64,000 nucleotides of DNA from Vanilla planifolia (taxonomy: Eukaryota > Streptophyta > Magnoliopsida > Asparagales > Orchidaceae), in assembly GCA_023846275.1 (NCBI GenBank), contig CM043878.1, forward strand, positions 8,053,501 through 8,117,500, in the 5' to 3' direction. Both the position numbers and the translations under genes were made by a program. Each line of letters begins with the position of its first letter. The first letter of the stretch is position 1. Of the stretch, positions 20,501 to 33,700 are shown in pieces. The notes under the pieces were generated by a model. That model did not search any database, was not told the origin of the DNA, and saw only the letters and a list, made by a program, of their open reading frames with translations.

Positions 20501-23500
20501 GCTTGATCCAATTCAATAATGTAAGCACATACTCAATCTGATTTACAGGAAGACAATTAACTTGAGTTAATTTCAAGGCTAACAGTTACTATCAAAGACT
20601 AATTTTACCACTAACAGTTAATACCATAGAAAATAAAAGCAAAGGATCAGACTTGGAGAACATGATGCAACAAAAATCAGTTAATTGCTAGCATTAAAAA
20701 AATCTTTAAGTTGAATGCTGTGAGATTATGTAAAGCATAATCTTAAGATAACATATAAATTAATTTGAAAATAATGTGAGTAGTTACTCACTTCAAGAAT
20801 GTCATCCTCTCCAACAACACCAAAGGGTACAATCGTAGCTCCAAACCTTGATGCCATTCTGACAAACTCTGCTTGGGCAGGCCAAAACAATTTATACTGT
20901 TCACCCTGGAAGATGTGAAAACAGGAACATCCAATGGTATAAAAAGTCAGTTACATTAATAAAATTCAAGTACAACTAAAGTAGCATTATTCATTAAACC
21001 TATTGCTCAAGGGTCCCCATGTCTAATATAAAGGTCTTGTAGGATGCAAAAAATTCTGTATTTCCCTCACATCCTTCGCTTAATCCTTGCAGAATGGCAT
21101 TTCATAGCAAGATAAGATTGCATATAATAAACCCAGTGTGTCATAACCTTACCTACAGCCCTTCAGACTCCATGCATGTGGGAGATTTCATGATCTAATA
21201 CCAGATCTACAGCTATGGTTGTCATATCTAGAGATAATGTCACAATTCAATTAGAGCAAGAGTTTTCTATGCATGATGAAGAGACGTGAAGGCTTAGAAG
21301 TGAAGTGGCTGGAAGTGAAGATACCGAAGAGAGGATGCAACATTTGACCAAAAGTTCCATCAATATGGTAGCTAGATAGCCATAATGGGAGAGGCATGAA
21401 AAACGAAAGAGTTGAACATAGGAGATTAAGTTGTCTAAGAAGTCCAACCAATGAGGTAGTGGGACAAGCAAAAGTCATTGAGTAAGAACTAAAGATCAAG
21501 TCGTGACACAACTAATATACTTGGATGTCTAGTCATGTTGAAAGACCAAGGGAACAAGATTAAAAAAGACTCAAATCTATTAAGAAAGAATGCCATGATT
21601 TGTTCCTGATTGGAGAATGATTTAGATGATAACTAAAACATGAAGTCTTGCAAAGCATTGTTAAGGCCTGTTTGACCTTAAAACAAACAAAAAGGCTTCG
21701 AGGAGCAATTACAGCCCTCAAGAGACTAAGGCTGAGCCACAAGAAGATAGCCTTGAGGAGTAACTACATGCCTTGAGAAATCAACAAAAACCCTTGAGTT
21801 TTGATCAGATGAGAAGTGAAGCAAGGGTCAAGAAGAGCATCATTCAACACCAAGCAATCCATTCTTAGAGGCATGATCCGTTCTTTATCGAAGGATGATT
21901 CAAGAAATACCTGAAACAGTAAATCCTGTAAAACACTATCAAAGTGTATTTGGCCTTAGAAAACATGAGGCCTCGAGGAGCAACAATGGTCTTTGAGAGA
22001 CTAAGGTTGAGCCACAAGAAGATGGCCTCAAGGAGTAACTATAAGCCTTGAGAAATCAAGGAAAACCATCAAGGAGTTTCAACATTCCCCAAGACATGAA
22101 GCATGAGCCTCGAAAAGCAATGTCTAATACTAGGCAATATATCCCAAGAATAGAAAAAATAGTGTCAAGAGAAGTCTATGACAAGTTTTAAGAAGTCTCA
22201 TGGAGTATCTATGCATTGAAATAAATGAGTTGAGACAAAAGTGACATGTTGAGATGAATGCTTGAGAGATATACTTGAGTTGGTCTCGATTGTGATGCAT
22301 AAGAAGCCAAGAAAACTCAAAATCGATCAAACAATATATTGTCGACAAAATTTGGACTTGCTCCCATTGGAATTCACGAAAGTGCTAATATAGAAATCTT
22401 TAGAGAACTCGTTAACAAACTAATGCTTTTTGAATCTGTAAATTTTGACATTTGTGGAGGAAGTCGCACCCAAAAAACTATAATTGTGCGAGAGCTTGGA
22501 AAAGCAATAATATTTTAATTTGGATTTGAATTCAAAACATGTATGGTGAAGTCTTAGGAATAAGGCATCAAATCTACCATTTGATAAAAATTAATGTTTA
22601 TATACTTTCATATTATTCTATGAATCCTTGGTCTATAATAAGATCCTTAGAAGAGATTTTATTAATTTGATTAATAGAAATTTCTTATCAACCATTACCT
22701 ACTATCAATAAAGAGGGAGAGGAGAGAAACCCCTAAGGGATCTGCCAAGCTCATGGTCGTGCCTCACTTTTTTTAATTCCTATTGTGTAATCATCCATGA
22801 TAGATCCAATTGGTCTTGTAGTTATTGAGGAGCATGGAGTAGATGCACGCTTTATGTATCTAGAAAAATCAAAAAGAGTGCTATCATCATCATCATCATC
22901 ATCCACACACCATGTGTTTGAGAAGAGGTGCAATGTCACCACCTTTTCCTTGAGAGAAGAGAAAAACCCTAAGGGGTCGACTAACTTTATGGTGATGCCT
23001 CATCCCCCTTTCTTTCCAATTTTATTTTATTTACTTCTTTCAATTTTAAAATCCATGGACCTCATAATTGTTGAGTATAAACTAAAATCTTGTTTGGTCT
23101 CGTTTAGAAAATCAGCAAAATATTATCATCATCCAGATGCATTGTATCCAAAAAAGAAGTGTAACAACATCATCTTTCTACCATAACACTTTAAGTTATA
23201 AATCATTTCTTGATCTAAGATGCCATTATATTTATAATTAAGCAAACTTTATATAGATTCTTCTTTACACATCTTTCCATTAGCAATTGTTTTATGGAGA
23301 TATTAGAGTCACATACAATCAACATGTAACAAAAGGAGTTTTAAAGCACTTTTATCTAAATTTTAAGACCATTTTTTGTAGAAACAAGTAAGAAAAATTA
23401 TTAATATTATTTTTACTCAAAACATGTAAAAGCAAATGTCATGTCGCATACCACCATGATGCCCTAAAACAACACATATTTATATAAAAATAACTCAATC

Positions 23501-26500
23501 TTTGAATAATACAATTAAAATATAAATAAATAAAAAAAACTTCATGCCTTATATGAACATTATTTGTCCTCATCAAATCTTTAAATTAAATACTTAAAAG
23601 TAAAATATTTATCCTAATTTATGAGACTTTGCATAAAATTATGACACTTTTTATAGCTGAACAAAAATATACATGACCAAAATAAAAATTTCATAGTTAT
23701 TAATCAAATAATTAATTTTATGAAATCTTTTTTTAACAAACACTTGAACTTAGCACTTGGATTTACAATTGTTTTCCATAAAACTAGTTGTTTCACATTG
23801 TAGTAAGAAGCCTTGTAGTGAAATACTTGAATACTAATTTTTTAAAAATAGATAAATTTTACATTAACATGATAATCTTCCCTACCTTATGTATTTAATT
23901 ATTTTTTAGAATAAAGTGAATGCTTTGCTTTTTACTAGGTTTACCTTTTCTTTCGTAATACCACATTAAATACAAACAAATTTCTCATTATAAAATCTTC
24001 CCATTAAAAACACAAAGCACCTTTGTTTATCTTGAATGGAAAATATTGACATATCAAATGATAAATATACTTGACATTTTCTCTTGACATAGGATATTCC
24101 AAAATATCCCCACAATTTGTTTCCACAGCTCACTTTGTTGAGATAAAGAGAAAATAGAACTCCACTTTTAAACTATCAATCATATTAATGTAAGAAAGTG
24201 GTCAACTTAAATGCATTGTTAAAATACTGTTTAGATTTGGTTTGATTCACAATTTTAGTTATATGTTTGTTCATTTAGCATAGGAATAAGAATACTTTCT
24301 TATCCCTCTTTGATCATTGAATCCATGTGAAGAATATTTTTGACATTAAGAGTTTTCATGCTTGCACTTTGTTGATCGCTTCCTATGTGCTTACCATTAT
24401 TGGATTAAGCAAGACTGGTGTTAAGCTTACCATTAATGGATTAAGGAAGACTGCTCATGACCAACTCAAGCCAAGTCCATTTAATTTCAAGCAAGCCTAC
24501 CTATCTCTTTTTTCACTATTTCCCCTATGGAATACATGAGCCTTGTCTGGCACAAGAATTTTGATTGCCTTGAGAAAGTGACTTAAGATCCCTGATTTGC
24601 TTGATAAGTTAGATCTTGACAACATTCAGCAGTATGCCCTCGGTGGTCAGCAACATGAATCTCAAGATCACGTGTTCTTCCAATGCTTTCCATCAACAAA
24701 CTCTTCAAGTCTTGCTGTCTTATCAACCACATCACCAAAAATTCTCCATAGCTCAAAAGTCATCATCAGCCTCATTGATCATTCAAGGTTTTATTTATTA
24801 ACGTTAAGAGAAGAATGGCATTTACAGCTCATGGCAGGCCTACAAATGGTCTAATCACTCAAATCAATTATTTCCTAAAAATTATGTTGTAGTGGACCTT
24901 ACCAATGTTATCTCAAACTTCATATGCTAGAATTCATTTACACCCTTTTGTATATCCATTCACCATCACTAATGAGTACACCGTCATGTGGATCCTGTGC
25001 TCAATTCTCCATATACCCAGGCTCATTCATAAACCTTCCTGTGCATTCCCATGCCCCCAATGCCTAAGTTTGCCTGTCAACTCCACCTTCCATGCCCATT
25101 TATAAGTCGATTTGCCTGTGCTACCCATGCTATATGTTTGTACATGCATACCAATGTATGCCATTTGGGTGCCCTCATTCTTGCTAGAGGCTGCCCCATT
25201 TGGCCACCATCCACGCTGCCAGGTTGGTCTATTATGGCCGTAGCCACCTACCTGTTCTTTGCTATAGTTTTAATATTATGTCTCACGACATCTTTGTCAA
25301 GTATTAAATCCTTTTTTGATATTTGGAAATTGCTTTAATTTGTAATCTCGCTATTGAGCTCTTTTGTACTCCTATTATGAAAAACTATGCTGAATTTAAT
25401 TCCACGTTGAAACTTAAAATCAGATATGTCTTAATATATACTTAATTGATCCTTATTCATATGCTTAAAATCTTGAATTATTATATCTCCATTAAATATA
25501 TATTGAGCTTAATTTGAACCCTAATTTGACAAAATTCTCCCTAAAAAGTGGTATTAAAACTGAGAAGTAATTAAATTGGGATAATTCGATATAGTAGGGC
25601 CGACAAAGGGCAGTGGAGCCAATGTAATGTGATCGAGCTGATAGACTAGCTAAGTAGATGGCAATGAGTGGCATTGGCATAAACAAAACTGCAATAGATT
25701 AAAAAAACCCGACAAGGTTAGCCATGCAGATCGTGATGGTTTCAAAAGAATTAAAAGATGGTATAATATAGATAAAATTCTCCCTTGATATGAAGCAACA
25801 AATACAATAAGGGTGACAGCGTTAATGAGTTAAGCAAAGCAGATGGTGATCATTTTGAGAAAGTTCATAGGGAAGCACGATGCAGATGATCTCACTTGAC
25901 ATAAAGCAACAAAGTCGATAAGAGCAAAGTCAATCATAGTCGTTCTGACAAAGTTAATTAAGAGACAATGTGGATAACCTCAATTGATATGATGTAACAA
26001 AACAAATAAAAGTAGTAAAATTGACAGGACAATAAACCAATATAGTCTAACTAATCGATTGTTTATAAAAATGAAATAAATAATAATAATAATAAAGAAA
26101 AAAGAGAAAAAAATGAGAAAAAAAATAAAAAACTAAACATTATCTTCATTATATTTTTTATATGTGCATCTAATATTCTCTCTCATCCTAATATCTCTTA
26201 AGCCAACTCTCAAATCTCACAAACTTTTAAAATCCTCACCCAAATAACCACACATCCAATTTCCAACCAAGGAACCCAAAACTCTTCTCCCATTCTACAT
26301 CTTTTACCCATTCCCTCTCCAATTAAATTCTCTCTATGAATCTTTTCCACTCAAAGTCTCAATCTACTACTTCCATAAAAGAGATCTATCTAGCAACACA
26401 ACTTCAACCCCAAACGTATGATAAAAACTAATTGTACTTCCTCCCATATTCTCATAAGCCGCATTCCCTTCCCCACCACCACTAGGACTAACTGCACCTC

Positions 26501-29500
26501 CTCCCATATCCATGTGCATTGCATTCCCTTTTTGATTGCAGCTGGAAGGACTACTCTGCCACCATTTCTCACAGCCACCTTCACCATGTTGCTATGCCTA
26601 ACAGAGCTCGGTCTTCCCCAGTGGGCTTCTAATCGCTGAATATTAAATTTCCAATTGAAAATCCACCTTCATTCTTCCTACCGAAACATAGCCTCCTAGT
26701 CAAGCCCCACCTCATCACCCTAGGTTATCAACCTCCACATTGAATTCACTAATCACATAAATGAAAAACAGCCTTTAAACCTTGCCAATGGCCACCTGCA
26801 CAACCTCTAAATCCCTTACCCATCCCCTAACCACACCATTGCCACTCTCCTCCCATCCTTCCATCCTTGATTGCCTTCTCTCACCTCTCTCAAAAGCCCA
26901 TCAGCATTCTCATTGCCTCCCAACCACAACACAACACCAACGCTTTAGGCTTAGCTTCGCCCACTATGGCCAACTCATTCCAGGACTCACAAATCCTCAG
27001 ACACTCCTCAACTCCCACCATAACCTACGGAGGTGGATGGTGCAGAAACCTTAATTACTATGACATATGAAACAAAGGAAATGAGAACAATAATTTGAGA
27101 GGAGAATTACTTCATTCAAATAAAACAAAGGAAGATGGTTGATACAACTCATAAAAATATTATTTATAACTATGAGAACATAGTTACATTCCTATTTTGA
27201 AAACAACACTAACCAAAAAATCAAGTCACTAAGACTATTAACTAAGATTACTAAAATCATTATGACAAAGTAAGACATCTACCAAACAATTGGCCACTAA
27301 GATCACAAAAAAAGGACCACAAAAATTATGAATTTGCTAGTCAAAGAAAAACACTCTACAATTGAAATTAACACCAATACCATCCTAAATTCATATTCAA
27401 AAGAGCCTCCTAACAACTGCTTAAATTTAACAAAAGCTTTGTTGTTCAACAATTTGATAAAAATGCAGCAATTTGGTATTCAGATTAGCAATACTCCAAC
27501 TCAAACACCAATTTTTCAAATTGATGCCTCAAGAAATAAAAAAGAGTGCTAATATGCTTACTTCTTTTACATGTAATTAGATTCTTCATCAAATTGAATG
27601 CAAAGGTGTTATCAACAAAAATCTTCATTGGTCCTTCAATTGGAAATTGAATTTGACTAATCAAATAACATAACAAAATAGCTTGACATGCTCTTGAAGG
27701 TACAACTACATACTCTATTTCATAAGTTGAACAAGCAATAATTGATTGCTTCTTTGAAGAACACAAAAAAGCTATAACTCTATATTTGGAACAACACATA
27801 GATGTGCTCTAACAAACTACTGAATGGTCCACGAATCGTCCACCCAATCATTATCCGCATAGCCTACAAGTACATAATAGTAAGATGAAGAACACAATAC
27901 ACCATTATCAAAAATGATATTTATATATAACATGATTCTCTTTGCAACCTTCATAAGAGATTGGTAAGGAGATTGAAAAAACTTGCTAATTAATCCAATT
28001 CAACAGGATATGTCTAACCTTGTAATTTTCAAATATCTTAAAAATCTAAAAATTTGGTCGAATAGAGCAACATCAATTTGTTCCTCATTATCTTCTCTGG
28101 ATAGCTTGGTTCCAACCTTTACGGGAATCCTTAAAAGTTTGCAGTCATGCATGCAAAACATCTTTAGTTTAGTGGCATACTTCTTTTGGCAATTGAATAT
28201 CCCATCTACTATTTCAATGCCTTCCATGAAGTATGAAATTGAGTCGATGTTTGCCATTTTAAACTCATGCATCGTAGACCCTTTGAATTTTTCTATCATT
28301 TGGAAATTATTTCTTGTGAAGATTAAATCACCAAACTAAAGACATAACAATAAAATATCACTTGAATTTCACATTTAAGGCATATTTTGATGAGCCTTTC
28401 TGAAATCCATTTTCTTAAAATAGCAAATCAATACAACTATTCCCATGCTTTTGGCACTTCTTTTGAGTAAGATAATGGTTTCTTTAATTTATTAAAATTT
28501 TCTCCACTCCCCTTCATGAAATTTGATTGCTTTATGTAGTCCCTTTGATGGATTTTCTAACAATTCTATGCAGCAAAAACAAAAACAAGTCAAATTATTT
28601 CAATTCGAACAAGAGAAAATAACTCTTGACAATCATAGACAGGTTGCTCAAATCCCCTTACCCCAATCTTTCTTTATATCTCTCAGCCTCTTCATTTGGC
28701 TTCAATTAATATCTTGAATACTCGCTTCATATCAATAGCTTTATGAACTTTTGGAATGTTAGTAAGCTTCCAAGTGTTGTAACTTTCAATTGCCTTTAAG
28801 TCTTTGTTTATTTTATTCAGTCCATAGGGATTGTGATTTGCTTCTTCAAAATTTATTGGTTATTCGTTGTTGGCGTTGTTTCCTTAATCTTCTAATTTCT
28901 ACGTTGGCTAGTGTCGTAGAATTTTCTTGAATAAAAATTGGTGAGATTTCTTTATTTATGATAGGAAAAACTGCTTCAAGAATGTCGTCTTCAAAAATAG
29001 AACCTCTTAAAGAATCGTTTGAGTATCGTCATCCCATCTACAAACTTTATCTTCAACAAAAGTGATATCTCTATTACAATCACATGCTTTGTCATGGGAA
29101 CCTCCACTCTGATTTTATTAGTACCTTGTTTGTCCTTGAAAAGGGCTTAGATTTAAAATGGTGTTCCACTGGCTCTTGTATATTTTTATCATTCATTCAT
29201 TGTTCATGAGCCAGCAGCATGCCATACAACTCATCAACCACAACAATAGACATATCATGCACTTCTTTGATCTCCACTATGACTCTCTAAACTAGCCATA
29301 AAAGTTTGCAATATCTTCTCTATGTTGGTCTAATGTATTCTTCTCTGAAGGTTTTTATTTGATTTGTTTAGGAAAGAACAACTTAGAAAGTTGATAATAG
29401 ACTCAAACAAATACTATTTGTAAAAGGTCATATTGACATCTTAAAGTTTGGAGGCTCACCTTTATAACTTGGCCTATCCTCTTATATAATGTCATTATAA

Positions 29501-30674
29501 TGTCTTGAAGCTTGCTTCGATGATTTGGCTCTCACAATCTTTTCAGAGACTTCATTATTGACTCCATAATGAATAAGATACAAAGCCTTCTTCTTCTTCT
29601 TGCTCTCTTAATAGGTGCTCTACTATGCTTTGGATGCACTATGAACAAGATTTCTTACTCCAATTTCTAAAAGCCTAGTAACTCGTGATAATAAAAAAGC
29701 ACTCATTTGAACACTCAATCTATTTTAGTTTTTCTAATTCAAGGAACTTGAGCTCAACTGTTTATAGATTTAGCCTTGATACCACTATATGAGAAGGAAA
29801 TGTGAAAAAGAATTTGAAAGAAGATTTCCTTTATTCAAATAAAGCAAATCAAGATGATCCATAAAACTCATACAAAACACTACTTGCAATAGCATAAACA
29901 TAAGTGCACTCTTATTTTAAAGATAATATTAACCAAACCTCAAGAACCACTAAGAGCATGATGTTAGCCCACAAAAATCATTAAAACCACTAAGTAAGAC
30001 CATTACCAAATAACCAACCACTAAGACCATTGTATAAGACCGAGAAGACCATAATTCCATTAGTAATGGAAGAATACTCTAAAATTGAGATTAAAACAAA
30101 CAATCGCATGTAAAAGATATAATAATCAAAAACATCAAAAATAAATTCCTTCACCTCAATCTACTAATCCCAAGCCCCTAATATGCCCACTCCAATTAAG
30201 CTCGTATTAGCTCGAAGCTATAACTAATCCCAATTCCAAACCTACATCTTGGTTGATTAACCAAGCCAAATCTCAAATGTATCCAAAGAGCAATTAATTT
30301 GAGTTCAAATAACCTCCAAATTAGGACAAATCAAAAAAACCAAGACCCATTCTAGTCAAATCTTCTAAATCAAGCTCAATTCAAACCTTATTTGATTTTG
30401 AATTGAACGATTCAATCCAAATCCAACAAAACTCCACTTGATATGCATTTAAGTGGCAGAATATATAGTGTGTGATTGTGCAATAAAAGCTAAAAAACTC
30501 AATCATGTGCTTCTGGTCATGCCAAGTCAATGTCAAAATCGAGTGCATGCATACATCATGCTGACAAATTATCTCCATGTGTGCGTCTCCAATCATGATG
30601 AGAAATTAACATTATTAGCGAAAAGACATGCCAAAATACTACCAACACCAGCTAAAAATAGCAAATCTTGAGTG

Positions 30675-30727
<53 letters not shown>

Positions 30728-33700
30728 TATGAAAAAAAAATCAAAACTTAATTTCTAGATTTTTTTAAACGCATTGGAGTATTTTGAGATTCTTAAAATT
30801 ATGAATTTATGTTGAATAATAAAATTATCAAAATATTCTTAAGGATAAAAATAAATTCTAAAAAATGTCTCTACAAATTAAAAACTTCAAAAATTATTAT
30901 CATAGTTTCATAATTGACTAGACACTTTTCTTGAAGCATCAACCTCATTAAAACAAACAAAAAACTACATTATGAGAAAACCATGGGTTAAGAAAATTTC
31001 AAAAAATTCCTCAAAAATTTCCAATATACCAAATTGTTTCATGGAATCATTTGATATTACTTGATAAACTTCACAAAAGTCAAACCGTGCAAGAATTACA
31101 TAAAATACATTTGAGGTTTCAAGATGATAAAAATGTTTTTAGTTTAGAAAATTCTAAAAAAATTATCAACAATACCAAAATAATTCTTAAGAACTCATTA
31201 AATTGATACATGTTTTTTTGAGCTTATCCACATTAAAATTACTAAATCACTACCAAACTTAAATCTTACCTAGATACTTCAAGTTGTGAATCAAGTCCAA
31301 AACACAAATCAGTAATAAACCCTTCATAATAATCCCAAGCAAGACAATAAGATTGCTGAAAATTGAGTCTCAATCCATTCAAAACTACTAATTTTCCACT
31401 AAAATGATAAAATTATCAAAATGCACCTAAGAGATAAACAAAATTCAAATAGAAACAAATCAATTTGAAATCCTCTATAATCATCACAAGGTCATAAAAA
31501 CTTGTTGCAACCACATTTAGTCTTACAATTCAAAACACTAAAATGCCCAATATCTCACCAACTTATAAAAATACTACCATAGTACAAAAATTGATGAAAT
31601 TGACCAATTGTCCCTAAAATCATCTCAGAGATAACCTAAAATCAATGAACACACTTCCTTGGCATGAAATCTCTCAAAACATGACCAAATTATCACACAA
31701 ACCAAAATGACCAAAATATTCTTAAGAGTGGAGATAAAAAAAATATTATCTTGAAACTTCTTGAAACCCTCAAATGACTATATAAACCAAAATCCAAAAT
31801 GGGCAAAATCCTTCAAAATTGCCAATCCAAGCCTACGTCATTTCCCCAATCAAGTTAAAAAACAAATCATATACTCAAATAACATCCAAATCAAAATAAG
31901 TGGAATCCAATCAAACTACAAAATAAAAGCTTGTGTCCTACACCCATCCAAATTTAAACCAAATATATACATACATATATATATGTGTGTGTATATACAC
32001 ATATATATATATATATATATATATGTAATTTTATTGGATAAAATCCTATAAAACTAGCTACCAAGATTGAACCATACATTTGAACCCAATCATTAAGTAA
32101 TAGTTGAACCATTGATAATATCCTAAAATATTATCAAATTAACCTTTAGGTGTGGTTGACCACATCGATTCTACCCACAATTTCTTTATATTGGCAAACC
32201 CATATCAATCTTCATGTGTGCTTGGTCTCCCTGGTCTTATTCTAAGATATCCTCGATAAACCTCCAAGAATGCTTGACAACATTGATCCTTCCCAAGTTT
32301 TTCTTAAGGTTTCTAAATTAACTTTTAAGTCGCACCACTCTTACCATAGTTCTCACAAACAGAAACAATCCTCAAATGTTCTAAACCTCCAAAAACTACA
32401 ACAACAAATCCCCAATTTACTTTCAGGCACATTTAACAACATAAGTTGTACCTTGAGTTCTTTCTTCATATTTGAATGAATCTTCAAATATACTTCGCCT
32501 CTCAATTTTAGCTTTAGATATTCCCAACCTTAAGGTATGCATGACCACATAAGATCTACCTAAGATCTCCCCAAACCAAATCCATAAACCTTAAAATCTC
32601 TTTCATACCTTTTTAGCAGCAATTATGGTAAATCATAAATATAAAATTCATAATATATAAAAAGCAAAAAATTCCTATAAAAACACTAAAAGCATGTCTA
32701 ATGTTATCATTTGACATTAACATCATGGACATGAAAGTAAAGCACCTCTTATAGATGTATAGGGTCTTATTGTAGTAAACAATTGAAGTCTTCAATCTAT
32801 ATTATGCTATGATATGAAAGTCTTCTATCAAACTAACTATTTGAAAAGTTCTCTTGGATAGGGAGACCTGTGGCCCAAATTATTTATATGTCATATCTTA
32901 AACTTCCAAAAAACCAACAATTAATAATCCAACCAATTCCAAAATTCTTGATTTGCACTTAATCAATTAAAAAGAAAATCTTTACATTACAGTGAAGTTT
33001 CTATAATAACCAAAGGCTAATAATCAAACTAAATGATCCTTAGATGATAGAACCATAGAATCTTCACTGGATTCATTCTTTACATTTCTATTCTCATCCT
33101 TAATTTACATCTAAATTGCTAAGACTTTAATCAGACATTCTGCTCATTCTCAAGATGACAATTAACAATAGGTGTTTGTACCTATTTTAAATGACAAAAC
33201 CCTTAATCAAAAAACCCTCATTTGAGAAACAATCTATCTTGGACCACTCCTCCCAAATTTGGAAAACAATAATCTGTCATATTCATGCATCCATTGTCAC
33301 AAACAAAAATGATGGTTGAAGTCATTACCAAGTATTTTTGGCAATTCCACAAGGCTGCATAAAATTACATTCAATTCAATAGTAATTGCATGATCAAAAG
33401 TATGAGAAATCAAACAGAACTTCCACATTCATGTAAGCTTATAGGAGAATAATATACAATAAGACAAATCGACATGTACACCAATAGAAAGCTGCTGATC
33501 CCCTAAAATCCCCATGCCCAAGAGTTGTTTGGTTAGATGGTATGCCAAGATATTAGAATCTTGCAATTGTCAAATTCATACCTTAATCTTTAAGGTTAAA
33601 ATTATTAAGAAGAACATTGTACATCCACATTCATCGTTCACTTAAGATGATTACAGCATAAGCTACTTTTAATAATTCTGCACAAGGCATTTGAAAGCTA

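Larger units (their letters stand above)
27077..30110 (-). mobile_element. Ty1/copia LTR retrotransposon, internally deleted, minus strand
   Basis: Two similar terminal blocks flank coding remnants on the minus strand: a gag fragment ([11 protein letters not shown] at about 29210), the start of reverse transcriptase ([16 protein letters not shown] at about 28760), a later reverse transcriptase part at 28299-28000 ([15 protein letters not shown], then [11 protein letters not shown]), and an RNase H part at 27799-27485 ([17 protein letters not shown], then IFVDNTFAF and [10 protein letters not shown]). Next to the 5' LTR the minus strand reads TGGTATCAAGGCT, close to the initiator-Met tRNA primer site. 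No integrase was recognised and the whole element is only about 3 kb. It lies in the same orientation as the host gene. Confidence 0.78.

Noticed and set aside
22797..23186. 129-codon plus-strand open frame.
   Set aside because: It runs through the ATC microsatellite and a local duplication and has no domain similarity.
30680..32024. TA and compound AT/GT tracts considered as a regulatory or matrix-attachment element.
   Set aside because: Ordinary microsatellites in an intron; nothing in the sequence supports a specific function.
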